From positions 339,580 to 403,579 of the forward strand of contig NZ_BCQJ01000002.1 in assembly GCF_001544375.1 (NCBI RefSeq): DNA of 64,000 nt, written 5' to 3'. The notes beneath the pieces are model-generated. The model saw only the letters and a list, made by a program, of their open reading frames with translations, was not told the origin of the DNA and searched no databases. The DNA comes from Enterococcus canis NBRC 100695. Lineage in GTDB: Bacteria; Bacillota; Bacilli; Lactobacillales; Enterococcaceae. Below, in pieces: positions 18,402-29,540 of this stretch (the first letter of the stretch is position 1; each line of letters opens with the position of its first letter). Position numbers and translations under genes: made by a program.

Positions 18402-19340
18402 TTAACCGACATGAGACTCTTTCAAGTTTTCGGCAAAGTCATTGATTTTCCGAATACGGTGATTGATTCCAGATTTAGAGATTGTGCCTGACGGGAGCAT
18501 TTCACCTAATTCTTTTAAGCTGACTTCGGGATTTTCTAAACGCAAGCGGGCAATCTCCTGCAGTTTTTCCGGTAAAGCCTCGATACCAACCGTATTTTCG
18601 ATAAAGGCGATATTTTCCACCTGTTTGGCGGCGGCATCGATGGTCTTATTCAAATTAGCCGTTTCGCAGTTCACTAAACGATTAACAGAGTTCCGCATGT
18701 CCCGCACGATCCGTACGTCCTCAAATTTCAGCATCGAATTGGTGGCGCCGATCAAGGTTAAAAAGTCCGCAATTTTTTCGGCACCTTTCAAATAGGTGAT
18801 ATAGCCATTACGTCGTTCGAGGGTCCGTGCATTGAGGTCGTAATAGTTCAACATATCGCAGACATCTTGATTGTGTTCTTCATAAAGAGAATAAATCTCC
18901 AAATGGTAGCGGCTAGTTTCGGGATTATTGACAGAACCAGCTGCCATAAAAGCACCCCTTAAATAGGAACGCATTTTTTGAGCATTCCCCAAGATTTCAC
19001 TAGAAACGTGGCTATTAAAGACCACCCCATCCATAATGTCTAAATCCGCCAAAACACTTTGGGTATCCTGCTTTAACCGAACAATATAGACATTGTTCTT
19101 CTTTAATTTCATTTTTCGCCGTACTAAAAGTTCACTGCGAACTTGATAATGATCTTTTAATAGCGAGTAGATACGTCGCGCAATCGCGGCGTTTTCAGAT
19201 TGAACATTCAAAATAAATTGATGATTTGCAATACTCAAAGAGCCGTTCATGCGAATCAACGCGGCTAATTCCGCTTTGGCATGTTCACGATGCACTTCTA
19301 ACGTCGTCAATTCTTTTTTCACATCCGCTGCAAATGACAT
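18402..19340 (-). CDS. whiA: Sporulation-regulator-like protein WhiA
   Basis: 312 residues. WhiA combines a degenerate LAGLIDADG homing-endonuclease fold with a C-terminal helix-turn-helix. Seen: [14 protein letters not shown] at the start, [21 protein letters not shown] and [18 protein letters not shown] in the middle, and [29 protein letters not shown] at the end. In Firmicutes that do not sporulate it affects division and chromosome segregation; that role is from family knowledge. Third gene of rapZ-yvcK-whiA, 17 bases after yvcK. Confidence 0.96.
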   Translation of the reverse strand: MSFAADVKKELTTLEVHREHAKAELAALIRMNGSLSIANHQFILNVQSENAAIARRIYSLLKDHYQVRSELLVRRKMKLKKNNVYIVRLKQDTQSVLADLDIMDGVVFNSHVSSEILGNAQKMRSYLRGAFMAAGSVNNPETSRYHLEIYSLYEEHNQDVCDMLNYYDLNARTLERRNGYITYLKGAEKIADFLTLIGATNSMLKFEDVRIVRDMRNSVNRLVNCETANLNKTIDAAAKQVENIAFIENTVGIEALPEKLQEIARLRLENPEVSLKELGEMLPSGTISKSGINHRIRKINDFAENLKESHVG

Positions 19341-19357
19341 ATCTGCCCCACCCTTTC

Positions 19358-20359
19358 TTAATATTTCGCTCCGAAAACGATTCGGAACAATTCTTCAACA
19401 ACCTTTTCCCCATCATGAAAGGCGCCATGGTCACGTAGCTCCAAAAAATCGGTGGAAATCACGCGACAGCCTTCTTCTCGCAGCCCCTTAAAGTCATGGG
19501 ATACTTGGACCAGATATTCATCATAGCGTTCTTGATCCATGTAATTCTCTGGTACTGGCTGTGTATTCACCAAGACGGTATCCACAAACGGTGTCTTTAA
19601 ATGACGATGCAACACGCGAATATGGTCCGCATCAGAAAAATGCTCAGTCTCCCCTTTTTGGGTCATGATATTACAAATATAAACGACTTCTGCTTCTGTT
19701 TTAATTACTGCGTCGCCAATTTCTTCAATGACCAAGTTGGGGAGGATACTGGTGAACAAGCTGCCAGGTCCTAATACAATCATGTCCGCTTCCTCAATCG
19801 CTTTGATGACTTTACGAGCGGCTTTAGGTTGCTCGCCACTCCCATCGGAACGGGTAACATGCACGTATTCAATCGTTTTTCGGTCCTTAGCAATTTGTGA
19901 TTCCCCACTAACCTCGGTGCCATCATCAAACGTAGCATGTAGTGTCAGTGGTTCTTCAGAAGAAGGATAAATATGACCATCCACGTGCATCATCCGTGCC
20001 AAAAGTTGCACTGCTTCATAGGTACTCTCACGCATTTCGGCCACCGCCGCGATAATTAAATTGCCAATGGCGTGATTTGCCAAAAATTTATCTTCTTTCT
20101 TAAAGCGATACTGAAAGATATCTGAATAAAGTTTAGGCATATCAGACAAAGCAACTAAGACATTGCGTAAGTCGCCGGGTGGTGCCATATTGACAGAGTC
20201 TCGAATCGCACCGCTACTGCCACCATCATCGGCCACCGTTACGATAGCTGTGATCTCGGCACTCTGGTTACGCAAGCTTTTCAGAATAACGGGTAGCCCC
20301 GTACCGCCACCAATCACAACGATTTTAGGCTTGCGGATTCGGTAGGTCTTCATTTTCAT
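19358..20359 (-). CDS. yvcK: YvcK/CofD-like gluconeogenesis factor
   Basis: 333 residues. Opens with [18 protein letters not shown], the glycine-rich nucleotide-sugar-binding loop of the YvcK/CofD family, then [14 protein letters not shown] and [15 protein letters not shown]. Known to bind UDP-sugars, to be needed for growth on gluconeogenic carbon and to influence cell-wall synthesis. Its ATG overlaps the rapZ stop by 4 bases (TCATGA), so the two are coupled; ATG at 20353 is a possible second start. Confidence 0.96.
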   Translation of the reverse strand: MKMKTYRIRKPKIVVIGGGTGLPVILKSLRNQSAEITAIVTVADDGGSSGAIRDSVNMAPPGDLRNVLVALSDMPKLYSDIFQYRFKKEDKFLANHAIGNLIIAAVAEMRESTYEAVQLLARMMHVDGHIYPSSEEPLTLHATFDDGTEVSGESQIAKDRKTIEYVHVTRSDGSGEQPKAARKVIKAIEEADMIVLGPGSLFTSILPNLVIEEIGDAVIKTEAEVVYICNIMTQKGETEHFSDADHIRVLHRHLKTPFVDTVLVNTQPVPENYMDQERYDEYLVQVSHDFKGLREEGCRVISTDFLELRDHGAFHDGEKVVEELFRIVFGAKY

Positions 20360-21240
20360 GACCGATTCACCGTCTCTTTACGTTTGTCTTTATCACGATG
20401 TGTGATATTGACATGGTAATTTTCTAAAAGCTCTTTCCCAACCCGCTCGGTCAAAGCTACCGAACGGTGTTGCCCACCGGTACAGCCAATCGCGATTGTG
20501 ACATTGTTTTTACCCTCTTTTTTATAGCCCGGTAAAACCGTATGTAACAGATCCATGAATTTTGTATAAAATTCAGTGGTCTCATCAAAACCCATCACAT
20601 AATCATAGACAGCTGGATCTTGGCCCGTTAACGGACGCAGCTCAGGGATGTAGTGCGGATTTGGCAGGAAGCGCACATCCATCACAATATCAGCATCAAT
20701 TGGTAACCCGTATTTAAAGCCGAAAGAAACCATTTCAATTCGGAAAGTGTGAGTGTCGTGGCTCTTAAATTCTTTGGTGATTTGCTCGCGTAACTGACGT
20801 GGACTCAAGTGTGTCGTATCAATGACGATTTGCGCATCCGCTTTGATTTCTTCCAAGATAGCACGTTCTTTACGGATCCCTTCAGTTACCAGACCGTCCA
20901 TCGCCATCGGGTGGGTCCGCCGGGTTTCTTTATAACGAGAAACCAGCTCTTCATCTGTTGCGTCTAGGAAAAGCACTTGGGTATCAATAATACTAGTATT
21001 CTCCAATTCAACTAACATCTCTTGGATTTCACGGAAAAATGCGCGTGAACGTAAATCCACCACCAATGCGATTTTGGTGACCTTGCCAGATTCTTTAATT
21101 AGTTCCCAAAATTTAGGGATTAGACTTGGGGGCATATTGTCGATACAAAAATAGCCCATATCTTCAAAACTTTGGATGGCTACCGTCTTACCGGCACCGC
21201 TCATCCCTGTAATAATTACAAGTTGTAAATTTTCAGCCAT
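20356..21240 (-). CDS. rapZ: RNase adapter / nucleotide-binding protein RapZ
   Basis: 294 residues. P-loop [24 protein letters not shown] near residue 13 onward and the C-terminal [17 protein letters not shown] are diagnostic of RapZ/YvcJ. In E. coli RapZ steers RNase E on glmZ; in Firmicutes (YvcJ) it is a nucleotide-binding protein with less clear targets. The ATG at 21240 follows GGAGG by 7 bases and is preferred to 21267. First gene of rapZ-yvcK-whiA. Confidence 0.96.
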   Translation of the reverse strand: MAENLQLVIITGMSGAGKTVAIQSFEDMGYFCIDNMPPSLIPKFWELIKESGKVTKIALVVDLRSRAFFREIQEMLVELENTSIIDTQVLFLDATDEELVSRYKETRRTHPMAMDGLVTEGIRKERAILEEIKADAQIVIDTTHLSPRQLREQITKEFKSHDTHTFRIEMVSFGFKYGLPIDADIVMDVRFLPNPHYIPELRPLTGQDPAVYDYVMGFDETTEFYTKFMDLLHTVLPGYKKEGKNNVTIAIGCTGGQHRSVALTERVGKELLENYHVNITHRDKDKRKETVNRS

Positions 21241-21266
21241 GTGGATTCCTCCTTTGCATTCAAACA

Positions 21267-21275
21267 ATTATACCA
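21267..21275 (-). promoter_or_regulatory. Extended -10 promoter of rapZ operon
   Basis: TGGTATAAT on the minus strand (TATAAT at 21267-21272), 27 bases before the rapZ start. No convincing -35, consistent with an extended -10 promoter. Confidence 0.6.
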
Positions 21276-21312
21276 CAAGCAATCCGGGCGTGCCATGTTT
21301 TCCTCTTTACAT

Positions 21313-21350
21313 AAAAATAGAACCTCCTGTTGGTTGAAGACAGGAGGTTC
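21313..21350 (-). terminator. Terminator of uvrB-uvrA
   Basis: GAACCTCCTGT pairs perfectly with ACAGGAGGTTC around 9 bases, followed by TATTTTTAT on the minus strand. Confidence 0.8.
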
Positions 21351-21370
21351 ATTCTGAACGGTTATTTATA

Positions 21371-21419
21371 GGATGATAAAAAGCTAGACCAATTTAAATC
21401 AGCGTGACTTTTATCATCC
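21371..21419. repeat. Inverted repeat downstream of uvrA
   Basis: GGATGATAAAA at 21371-21381 and its perfect complement at 21409-21419, 27 bases apart. The interval contains AGACCAATTTA, also present at the 3' end of uvrA (21517-21527). No T run follows. Function unknown. Confidence 0.5.
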
Positions 21420-21523
21420 ATAATAATACGTGAGAACCTTTGAAAAGACAATAGTTATTTGCTTAAGAAAACGTTAAATTCAGCTAATCAAAAAATGTGA
21501 TGTCTTTTAATTACAAGACCAAT

Positions 21524-24340
21524 TTAGAGGACTCGGGACAGATATTGTCCGGTATAACTTTCTTTGACTTGCGCCACCTCTTCAGGTGTACCGGTGGCAA
21601 TAATCGTACCACCGCCATCGCCGCCTTCTGGTCCTAAATCAATCACATAGTCAGCAGATTTAATGACATCAAGATTGTGTTCAATCACCAAGACTGTATT
21701 CCCAGCATCGACTAAACGCTCCAATACTTGCAACAGGCGCGCGATATCATCGGTATGCAACCCGGTAGTTGGTTCATCCAAGATGTAAAGATTTTTCCCA
21801 GTAGACAATTTGTGCAGTTCACTGGCCAATTTCATCCGTTGCGCTTCCCCACCAGATAACGTCGTGGCCGGTTGTCCCAAAGTTACATAGCCTAAGCCGA
21901 CATCCACGATTGTTTTTAATTTCCGGTGAATCTTAGGAATATGTTGGAAAAAGTCGACTGCATCTTCCACGGTCATATCTAGGATGTCTGAAATATTCTT
22001 TCCTTTGTAATGAACTTCCAAAGTTTCTGAATTGTAGCGTTTGCCGTGACAAACGGAACACGGTACATAGACATCAGGCAAGAAATGCATTTCAATTTTA
22101 ATGATGCCATCGCCCTTACAAGCTTCACAGCGACCGCCCTTCACGTTAAAGCTAAAGCGTCCTTTTTTGTAGCCCCGGACTTTCGCTTCATTGGTTTGAG
22201 CAAATAAATCGCGAATATCATCAAAAACACTAGTATAAGTCGCTGGATTACTACGCGGTGTACGGCCGATAGGACTTTGGTCGATATCTACCAGCTTCTC
22301 GATATTTTTATAGCCAGTGAGATTTTTGAATTTGCCTGGCTTATTTGAATTACGATTCAATTTTTGGGCCAAGGCTTTTTTCAGAATTTGATTAACCAAG
22401 GTACTCTTACCTGAGCCAGAAACTCCTGTCACTGCCACAAACTCGCCTAAGGGAATCTCAACTGAAACGTTTTTCAAGTTATTCTCTCTGGCACCCGTCA
22501 ACTTCAAGCTTTTACCATTGCCTTGACGGCGTTCTGTGGGCACCGGAATTTTCTTGCGGCCGGATAAATATTGCCCGGTTAAAGAATTAGGATCGTTGGC
22601 AACTTCATCTGGTGTACCCGCGGCCACAATTTGCCCGCCTTGTTCACCAGCACCAGGTCCAACATCAATCAGATAATCAGAGGCGCGCATCGTATCTTCA
22701 TCATGTTCCACGATTACCAGCGTATTACCTAAATCGCGCATCTTCCGTAATGAGTCAATCAAGCGGTCATTGTCCCGTTGATGCAGCCCGATAGATGGTT
22801 CGTCTAAAATGTACAAAACCCCTGACAAATTGGACCCAATCTGGGTTGCCAGCCGGATTCGTTGGGCTTCCCCACCAGAAAGTGTCCCGGCTGCCCGACT
22901 CAAGGTTAGATAATCCAAGCCAACATTTTTCAAGAAGGTCAGACGGTCGTCGACTTCTTTCAAAATGGGTTTTGCAATAATTTGTTCTTGCTCAGATAAC
23001 TGAACGTCATCAAAAAAGTCTAAGGCTTTGTTGATAGCCAACTCACTGACTTGTCCAATGTGGGTGCCATCAACTTTAACTGACAACGCTTGCGGATTCA
23101 AACGGTAACCGGCGCAGGCTTGGCAGGTTAATTCTGTCATATACAGACGCATTTGGTCCCGTGTAAAATCGCTATTCGTTTCATGATAACGACGGTCGAT
23201 ATTTCGCAGCACCCCTTCAAAAGGAACTTCGACATCGCGCACGCCACCAAAATCATTTTCATAATGGAAGTGGAACGGTTCGCCATTAGAGCCATTCAAA
23301 ATAATATCTTGATGCTCTTGCGGTAATTCATCAAAAGGCGTATCCATATCAATGTTAAAGCTGGTAGCGGCTTGCTCCAACATTTGCGGATAATATTGAG
23401 AACTAATCGGATTCCATGGCAAAATAGCCCCTTCCCGCAGCGTCTTACTGCCATCAGGAATCACCAAATCCTTGTCGACTTCTAACTTCACACCTAACCC
23501 GTCACACTCAGGACAAGCCCCAAAAGGCGCATTAAAGGAGAATAAGCGGGGTTCTAATTCGCCAACGGTAAACCCGCAATAAGGACACGCATAGTGTTCG
23601 CTAAAGAGCAGTTCTTCTTGGCCAATCACATCCACAACGGCGTAACCATCCGCCAAGCGCAAAGCGGCTTCAAAGGAATCAAACAAACGGGAACGAATGC
23701 CTTCTTTCACCACGATTCGGTCAATAACGATGCGAATATCATGTTTTTTGTTCTTTTCTAGTTCAGGTGCTTCGCTGACATCATACAGTTCACCATCCAC
23801 CTGCATCCGCACATAGCCTTCTCGTTGAATCATTTCAAAGACTTTTTTATGTTGCCCTTTTTTCTTAACAATCACCGGTGCTAAAATTTGGATTTTCGTC
23901 CGTTCCGGTAATTCTAAGACCTTGTCCACCATTTGTTCCACAGACTGACTAGTAATCTCGATATTATCATTGGGACAAATAGGATGACCTACGCGGGCAA
24001 ACAACAACCGCAAATAGTCATTGATCTCAGTGACAGTCCCCACCGTCGAACGCGGATTTTTACTGGTGGTTTTTTGGTCAATGGAAATAGCGGGACTTAA
24101 ACCGTCGATGCTATCGACATCTGGTTTATCCATCTGTCCTAAAAACTGCCGCGCATAGGAAGAGAGACTTTCCACGTAGCGGCGTTGTCCTTCGGCGTAG
24201 AGGGTATCGAAGGCAAGGGAGCTTTTCCCTGAGCCAGAGAGACCTGTGACTACCACCATTTTATCTCGTGGAATCGTTACATCGATATCTTTCAAATTGT
24301 GTGCTCGCGCACCATGGATCACGATTTTATCGTTAGCCAT
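21524..24340 (-). CDS. uvrA: Excinuclease ABC subunit A
   Basis: 938 residues, full UvrA length. DNA-damage sensor of nucleotide excision repair. Two ABC ATPase modules: Walker [15 protein letters not shown] near residue 35 and [13 protein letters not shown] in the second half, each with an LSGGEAQR signature. Zinc-binding cysteine pairs are visible at [28 protein letters not shown] and CEACKGDG with CSVCHGKRY. It starts 4 bases after uvrB with GGGGAG upstream and shares its LexA-type control. Confidence 0.98.
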   Translation of the reverse strand: MANDKIVIHGARAHNLKDIDVTIPRDKMVVVTGLSGSGKSSLAFDTLYAEGQRRYVESLSSYARQFLGQMDKPDVDSIDGLSPAISIDQKTTSKNPRSTVGTVTEINDYLRLLFARVGHPICPNDNIEITSQSVEQMVDKVLELPERTKIQILAPVIVKKKGQHKKVFEMIQREGYVRMQVDGELYDVSEAPELEKNKKHDIRIVIDRIVVKEGIRSRLFDSFEAALRLADGYAVVDVIGQEELLFSEHYACPYCGFTVGELEPRLFSFNAPFGACPECDGLGVKLEVDKDLVIPDGSKTLREGAILPWNPISSQYYPQMLEQAATSFNIDMDTPFDELPQEHQDIILNGSNGEPFHFHYENDFGGVRDVEVPFEGVLRNIDRRYHETNSDFTRDQMRLYMTELTCQACAGYRLNPQALSVKVDGTHIGQVSELAINKALDFFDDVQLSEQEQIIAKPILKEVDDRLTFLKNVGLDYLTLSRAAGTLSGGEAQRIRLATQIGSNLSGVLYILDEPSIGLHQRDNDRLIDSLRKMRDLGNTLVIVEHDEDTMRASDYLIDVGPGAGEQGGQIVAAGTPDEVANDPNSLTGQYLSGRKKIPVPTERRQGNGKSLKLTGARENNLKNVSVEIPLGEFVAVTGVSGSGKSTLVNQILKKALAQKLNRNSNKPGKFKNLTGYKNIEKLVDIDQSPIGRTPRSNPATYTSVFDDIRDLFAQTNEAKVRGYKKGRFSFNVKGGRCEACKGDGIIKIEMHFLPDVYVPCSVCHGKRYNSETLEVHYKGKNISDILDMTVEDAVDFFQHIPKIHRKLKTIVDVGLGYVTLGQPATTLSGGEAQRMKLASELHKLSTGKNLYILDEPTTGLHTDDIARLLQVLERLVDAGNTVLVIEHNLDVIKSADYVIDLGPEGGDGGGTIIATGTPEEVAQVKESYTGQYLSRVL

Positions 24341-24344
24341 GTAA

Positions 24345-26339
24345 TCACTCCCCTGCTTTTAATTCCAAGATTGTATCCCGTAAAGTGGCGGCGGTCTCGA
24401 AGTCCAGCGCCCGGGCTGCGTCTTTCATTTCTTTTTCTAGTTTCAGTAATAAATCGGCTTTTTCTTCTCGTGTTAAATCTTCGTAATTGGTCTTCACTGT
24501 ATAGTCGCCATCATCTTCAGCGACCTTAGTAATACTGATCAGATCACGAATTTCTTTAATAATCGTTTTCGGCACAATACCATGTTCTTCATTAAACTGC
24601 ATTTGGATAGCACGACGCCGGTTGGTTTCTTCAATGGCCTTCGTCATGGAATCGGTCATTTTATCGGCATACATAATGACTTTACCTTCCGCGTTACGAG
24701 CGGCACGGCCAATCGTTTGCACTAAGGAACGTTCACTGCGCAGGAAGCCCTCTTTATCCGCATCCAAAATAGCAACTAAGGAAACTTCCGGTACATCCAA
24801 GCCTTCCCGCAGCAGGTTGATTCCCACTAGCACATCAAACTCTCCTAGACGCAAATCGCGAATAATCTCGGTCCGCTCTAAGGTTTTGATGTCACTATGA
24901 AGATACTTGACTTTAATACCTAGCTCTTTGAAGTAATCGGTCAAATCTTCCGACATTTTTTTCGTCAGGGTTGTCACAAAGACCCGTTGATTTTTCTCAA
25001 CACGCTCGTTGATTTCACCCACTAAGTCGTCGATTTGTCCCATAATTGGGCGGATTTCGATAACCGGATCCAATAAGCCAGTTGGTCGAATGATTTGTTC
25101 CACGACTTTATCTGTTTGGGCCATTTCGTAAGGTCCCGGTGTCGCCGAAACATAAACGATTTGATTGACATGCTCTTCAAATTCTTCCAAACGGAGTGGG
25201 CGATTATCCAAAGCACTTGGCAAGCGGAAACCGTAATCTACTAACATTTGCTTACGCGCGCGGTCTCCATTGTACATGCCACGGATTTGTGGCATGGTCA
25301 CGTGGGACTCATCCACTACAATCATAAAATCATCAGGGAAAAAGTCCAGCAATGTATAAGGTGGTTCCCCTTCTTTACGACCATCCATATGGCGAGAGTA
25401 GTTTTCAATGCCTGAGGTATACCCCATCTCTTTCATCATTTCTACGTCGTAATTCGTACGTTGCTCCAGACGCTGCGCTTCTAACAGTTTATTTTCTCCC
25501 CGCAGCTCATCTAAGCGCCAAGCTAATTCTTCCTGGATTTGGCTAATGGCCTTGTCCATATGATCCTCATTAGTCACAAAGTGGGTCGCTGGGAAAATCG
25601 CAACGTGTTCTGTTTCCCCTATGATTTCACCTGTCAAAGCATCAACTTCCCGGATTCGTTCCACTTCATCCCCAAAAAATTCGACACGCAGGGCGTGCTC
25701 ATCCCGTGAGGCTGGGAAAATTTCCACCACATCGCCCCGCACCCGGAAACGACCCCGTTGAAAATCAATGTCATTGCGTTCAAATTGAATATCCACGAGA
25801 TTCCGCAGTAATTCGTTGCGGTCTAGTTCCATGCCCACTCGAATCGAAACCACTTGGTCACTATATTCCCGTGGATCCCCTAATCCGTAAATACACGAAA
25901 CAGACGCCACTACGATCACATCATTACGTTCTAATAACGCACTGGTGGCGGAGTGACGCAGCTTATCAATCTCATCATTGATACTAGCATCTTTTTCAAT
26001 ATACGTATCGCTAGAAGGAACATAGGCCTCTGGTTGGTAATAATCGTAGTAACTCACAAAATATTCTACGGCATTGTTGGGAAAAAATTCCTTAAATTCA
26101 CCGTAAAGCTGTCCAGCTAAGGTTTTATTATGGGCGATTACCAGTGTGGGTTTATTGACTTCCTTGATTAGATTGGAAATAGTGAAAGTCTTCCCGGTCC
26201 CGGTCGCTCCTAACAAGATCTGTTCTTTGGCTCCCTCGTTAACACCGGTCACTAACTGTTGGATTGCTTCCGGTTGGTCACCACCTGGTTCATACTGTGA
26301 AACGAGTTCAAATGTATTCGAGGTTTCTCTTTCGATCAT
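24345..26339 (-). CDS. uvrB: Excinuclease ABC subunit B
   Basis: 664 residues. Helicase-like subunit that verifies damage and recruits UvrC. Seen: Walker [16 protein letters not shown] near residue 42, the beta-hairpin [31 protein letters not shown] (motif II), [23 protein letters not shown] (motif VI), and the C-terminal UVR motif [22 protein letters not shown]. The ATG follows GAGGAGGT. First gene of uvrB-uvrA, with a LexA box in its promoter. Confidence 0.98.
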   Translation of the reverse strand: MIERETSNTFELVSQYEPGGDQPEAIQQLVTGVNEGAKEQILLGATGTGKTFTISNLIKEVNKPTLVIAHNKTLAGQLYGEFKEFFPNNAVEYFVSYYDYYQPEAYVPSSDTYIEKDASINDEIDKLRHSATSALLERNDVIVVASVSCIYGLGDPREYSDQVVSIRVGMELDRNELLRNLVDIQFERNDIDFQRGRFRVRGDVVEIFPASRDEHALRVEFFGDEVERIREVDALTGEIIGETEHVAIFPATHFVTNEDHMDKAISQIQEELAWRLDELRGENKLLEAQRLEQRTNYDVEMMKEMGYTSGIENYSRHMDGRKEGEPPYTLLDFFPDDFMIVVDESHVTMPQIRGMYNGDRARKQMLVDYGFRLPSALDNRPLRLEEFEEHVNQIVYVSATPGPYEMAQTDKVVEQIIRPTGLLDPVIEIRPIMGQIDDLVGEINERVEKNQRVFVTTLTKKMSEDLTDYFKELGIKVKYLHSDIKTLERTEIIRDLRLGEFDVLVGINLLREGLDVPEVSLVAILDADKEGFLRSERSLVQTIGRAARNAEGKVIMYADKMTDSMTKAIEETNRRRAIQMQFNEEHGIVPKTIIKEIRDLISITKVAEDDGDYTVKTNYEDLTREEKADLLLKLEKEMKDAARALDFETAATLRDTILELKAGE

Positions 26340-26425
26340 GGCAATACCTCCTCATTTATAGTGTAATCAATTCCTACTTAAATAGGAAAGCATTCGCTCT
26401 TTATAGCTGTTCTATTTTACCATAC

Positions 26426-26439
26426 CGAACATATTTTCG
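26426..26439. promoter_or_regulatory. LexA (SOS) box of uvrB-uvrA
   Basis: On the minus strand CGAAAATATGTTCG, one base from the symmetric Gram-positive SOS box CGAAC-N4-GTTCG. It lies 87 bases upstream of uvrB, next to a TGGTAAAAT extended -10, in the position to block transcription. Confidence 0.8.
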
Positions 26440-26547
26440 CCACTTTTTGAAACGACCGTTTTTACTTGCTGCGCGAGCTTCATGTAACAACTTCTAACAT
26501 CAAACGTAAGAAAATCAACTTTTTTTGCGTATTTTGCCGCAATTGAC

Positions 26548-26577
26548 TTGTCGTTGTTAGAATTCTTAGGCTATAAT
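26548..26577 (+). promoter_or_regulatory. Promoter of the glutamine transporter operon
   Basis: TTGTCG (26548-26553), 18-base spacer, perfect TATAAT (26572-26577), 35 bases before the start codon. Confidence 0.65.
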
Positions 26578-26611
26578 GTTCAGCATATGATTTAATTTAA
26601 GGAGGATTTTT

Positions 26612-28750
26612 ATGAAAAAATACTTTTTCTCACTCTTGATCCTGATTACGGGGATCCTTGGGCTTGCTGGGGGCCAGCCGGCTAATGCGGAAGAGAAAGT
26701 TTATCAGATCGGCACCGATCTTACCTTTCCCCCTTTCGAATTTCAAAATGATCAAAAAGAATACGTTGGCATCGATATCGATTTACTGACAGCTATTGCC
26801 AAGGATCAGGACTTCAAGTTTGAATTACGGCCTTTAGGCTTCGACAGTGCCATCCAAGGCGTTCAATCCGACCAGCTAGATGGTATGATTGCCGGGATGA
26901 GTATCACAGAGGAACGTCAGCAGTCATTTGATTTTTCTGCCCCTTATTTTGATAGTGGCATTTCGATGGCGGTTCAAAAAGACAATACCTCCATCAAAAG
27001 CTATGATGACTTAAAAGGCCAAACCGTGGCTGTAAAGGTTGGGACTGAATCAGCGGCGTTTGCTGAGAAGAACCAAGAAAAATATGGCTTTGATGTTAAA
27101 ACTTATGACGCTGCTGACACTATGTATCAAGTACTGGAAAACGGTAGTGTAGCTGCAATCTTCGGTGACTATCCCGTTTTAGGTTATGCTATCAGCCAAG
27201 GCCAACCTCTGAAACTAGTTGGTGAAAAAGAAGTCGGCAGTGCTTATGGTTTTGCTGTTAAAAAAGGCCAAAATCAAGAATTATTAGCAAAATTTGATAA
27301 AGGCTTAGCCAAGCTAAAAGCTGATGGTACTTATGATGAAATCTTGGCAAAATATATTGACAGTGGTCAAACGGATACTGCCAGTGAGATGAAAAAAATC
27401 ACACCGAAAAAAACGGTATACACGATTGCTAGCGATTTGACCTTTGCCCCTTTTGAGTATCAAAATGACAAAGGTGAATATGTTGGTATTGATGTAGACT
27501 TGCTAAAACGAATTGCGGAATTACAGGGCTTTGAGTTGAAGTTTAATTTTGTTGGCTTTGCTTCGGCAGTTCAAGCGGTAGAATCTGGGCAAGCAGATGC
27601 CATGATTGCTGGGATGACAATTACCGATGAACGTAAAAAATCTTTTGACTTCTCCGATTCTTACTTTGACAGCGGGATTCAATTAGCAGTCAAAAAAGAC
27701 AATAAAAAAATCAAAAGTTATCAAGATTTACAAGGTAAAGTAGTGGGGGCGAAAGTTGGTACGGAATCAGCCGACTTCTTAGCTGCTCATGAAGACGAGT
27801 ATGGCTATAAAATCAAATACTATGATGCCGCCAATGACTTGTATGATTCCTTACGAATTGGTCAAATCGATGCCATGATGGATGACTATCCTGTGATTGG
27901 CTATGCCATTAAAAACGGGCAAGATTTGGCAACACCAATCAAGCGTGAAACCGGCGGCCAATATGGTTTCGCTGTCAAAAAAGGCCAAAACGCTGAATTA
28001 GTTGAGATGTTCAATGAAGGGCTGAAGGAATTACGTCGGACCGGTGAATATGACAAAATTGTCGGTCGTTACATTGCTGAAAACAACGAAGAAAAAGCCG
28101 ATGAATCTACCTTTATGGGGATTCTAAAAAATAACTATCCTACCTTACTAAAGGGTCTTTGGACAACGATCTTGTTGACCTTGATTTCCTTTGTCTTAGC
28201 TTTGATCGTAGGCGTCATTTTTGGACTCTTTAGTGTTGCGCCTAATCGGGCCTTACGCACCATCGCCGGTGTTTATGTTGATATTATTCGTGGAATCCCG
28301 CTAATGGTACTGGCCTTCTTCATTTTCTATGGACTACCTGGCATTTTAGGCTTTACCATTCCAGACTTCACGGCCGGTATCATTACACTGACTCTAAACG
28401 CCAGTGCTTATATCGCAGAAATCGTGCGGGGCGGGATTAACGCGGTACCCGTCGGTCAAATGGAGGCTTCCCGTTCGTTAGGCCTTTCGTATACCCGTAC
28501 GATGCAAAAAATCATCTTGCCACAGGCCGTGCGGATCATGGTACCGTCCTTCGTAAACCAATTTGTTATCTCTTTGAAGGACACCACTATTATCTCGGCG
28601 ATCGGTGTTATCGAGCTCCTACAAACTGGAAAAATCATCGTGGCTCGGACATTGCAAAGTTCCTCTGTTTATTTGATTATTGCGGTGATGTATTTGATTC
28701 TGATTACTGCTTTGACGAAGCTAGCCAAACTATTGGAAAAGAAGGTGTAA
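26612..28750 (+). CDS. glnP: Glutamine-type ABC transporter: two binding domains fused to permease
   Basis: 712 residues. A signal peptide (residues 1-26, ending PANA) is followed by two tandem solute-binding domains, about 30-250 and 268-490. They share near-identical stretches such as QNDKGEYVGIDVDLL and DAMIAGMTITDERKKSFDFS, so they arose by duplication. From about 500 a membrane permease domain (LLKGLWTTILLTLISFVLALIVG) contains the EAA loop EASRSLGLSYTRTMQKIILPQAVRIM that contacts the ATPase. Lactococcal GlnP has the same plan and imports glutamine and glutamate, so that is the likely substrate; asparagine is possible. AAGGAGG upstream of ATG. Forms an operon with the ATPase 3 bases downstream. 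Confidence 0.92.
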   Translation: MKKYFFSLLILITGILGLAGGQPANAEEKVYQIGTDLTFPPFEFQNDQKEYVGIDIDLLTAIAKDQDFKFELRPLGFDSAIQGVQSDQLDGMIAGMSITEERQQSFDFSAPYFDSGISMAVQKDNTSIKSYDDLKGQTVAVKVGTESAAFAEKNQEKYGFDVKTYDAADTMYQVLENGSVAAIFGDYPVLGYAISQGQPLKLVGEKEVGSAYGFAVKKGQNQELLAKFDKGLAKLKADGTYDEILAKYIDSGQTDTASEMKKITPKKTVYTIASDLTFAPFEYQNDKGEYVGIDVDLLKRIAELQGFELKFNFVGFASAVQAVESGQADAMIAGMTITDERKKSFDFSDSYFDSGIQLAVKKDNKKIKSYQDLQGKVVGAKVGTESADFLAAHEDEYGYKIKYYDAANDLYDSLRIGQIDAMMDDYPVIGYAIKNGQDLATPIKRETGGQYGFAVKKGQNAELVEMFNEGLKELRRTGEYDKIVGRYIAENNEEKADESTFMGILKNNYPTLLKGLWTTILLTLISFVLALIVGVIFGLFSVAPNRALRTIAGVYVDIIRGIPLMVLAFFIFYGLPGILGFTIPDFTAGIITLTLNASAYIAEIVRGGINAVPVGQMEASRSLGLSYTRTMQKIILPQAVRIMVPSFVNQFVISLKDTTIISAIGVIELLQTGKIIVARTLQSSSVYLIIAVMYLILITALTKLAKLLEKKV

Positions 28751-28753
28751 AGC

Positions 28754-29491
28754 ATGGCTGAAAAAATCTTAGTGGAACATTTAGTAAAAAAATATGGAGA
28801 CAATACTGTTCTTAACGATATGAACATCAGTATTCAAGAAGGCGATGTAGTCTGTGTTATCGGGCCATCTGGCTCTGGTAAAAGCACCTTTTTACGTTGC
28901 TTGAATCGCTTAGAAGAACCAACTAGTGGCGACATCATTATTGATGGGGCCCACTTGATGGACAAAAGTACCGATATTAACCAAGTTCGGCAACATATTG
29001 GGATGGTCTTCCAACATTTCAATTTATTTCCCCATTTGACGGTTTTGGAGAACATCACCTTAGCCCCTATGGATTTAAAGAAAACAAACAAAGGCGAAGC
29101 TGAAAAGAAGGCAATCAAATTGCTTGATACAGTTGGCTTGGCAGATAAAAAGGATATGTATCCTGACTCATTGTCCGGTGGTCAAAAGCAACGGGTAGCA
29201 ATTGCCCGCGCGTTGGCGATGAACCCCGATATTATGTTGTTTGACGAACCAACATCCGCCCTTGATCCTGAAATGGTCGGTGATGTATTGAACGTCATGA
29301 AGAAACTAGCCAAACAAGGAATGACCATGGTCATCGTAACCCATGAAATGGGCTTTGCGAAAGAAGTAGCTAACCGCGTTTTATTCTGTGACGGGGGTAA
29401 CTTCTTGGAAGACGGTAGTCCCGAACAAGTCTTCAATAATCCGCAAAACCCGCGTACCCAAGATTTCTTAGATAAAGTACTGAATATCTGA
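28754..29491 (+). CDS. glnQ: Polar amino acid ABC transporter ATPase
   Basis: 245 residues. Complete ABC ATPase: Walker [13 protein letters not shown] near residue 36, Q-loop [12 protein letters not shown], signature [19 protein letters not shown], Walker [18 protein letters not shown] and the switch histidine in IVTHEMGFA. The HFNLFPH Q-loop and the length fit the GlnQ/HisP family of polar amino acid importers. It energises the fused binding-protein permease encoded 3 bases upstream. Confidence 0.95.
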   Translation: MAEKILVEHLVKKYGDNTVLNDMNISIQEGDVVCVIGPSGSGKSTFLRCLNRLEEPTSGDIIIDGAHLMDKSTDINQVRQHIGMVFQHFNLFPHLTVLENITLAPMDLKKTNKGEAEKKAIKLLDTVGLADKKDMYPDSLSGGQKQRVAIARALAMNPDIMLFDEPTSALDPEMVGDVLNVMKKLAKQGMTMVIVTHEMGFAKEVANRVLFCDGGNFLEDGSPEQVFNNPQNPRTQDFLDKVLNI

Positions 29492-29498
29492 TCGTACT

Positions 29499-29532
29499 AA
29501 AAAACGGAGCCCATTATGGACTCCGTTTTTTT
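29499..29532. terminator. Terminator between glnQ and the UvrA-like gene
   Basis: AAAACGGAG pairs with CTCCGTTTT, T runs on both strands; serves both converging genes. Confidence 0.9.
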
Positions 29533-29540
29533 ATAGCCGA

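Noticed and set aside
21272..21300. Possible sigma-54 -24/-12 promoter upstream of rapZ (TGGCACG then TTGCTT on the minus strand)
   Set aside because: GG and GC are 12 bases apart instead of 10, so the spacing is wrong, and an extended -10 sigma-A element is present.
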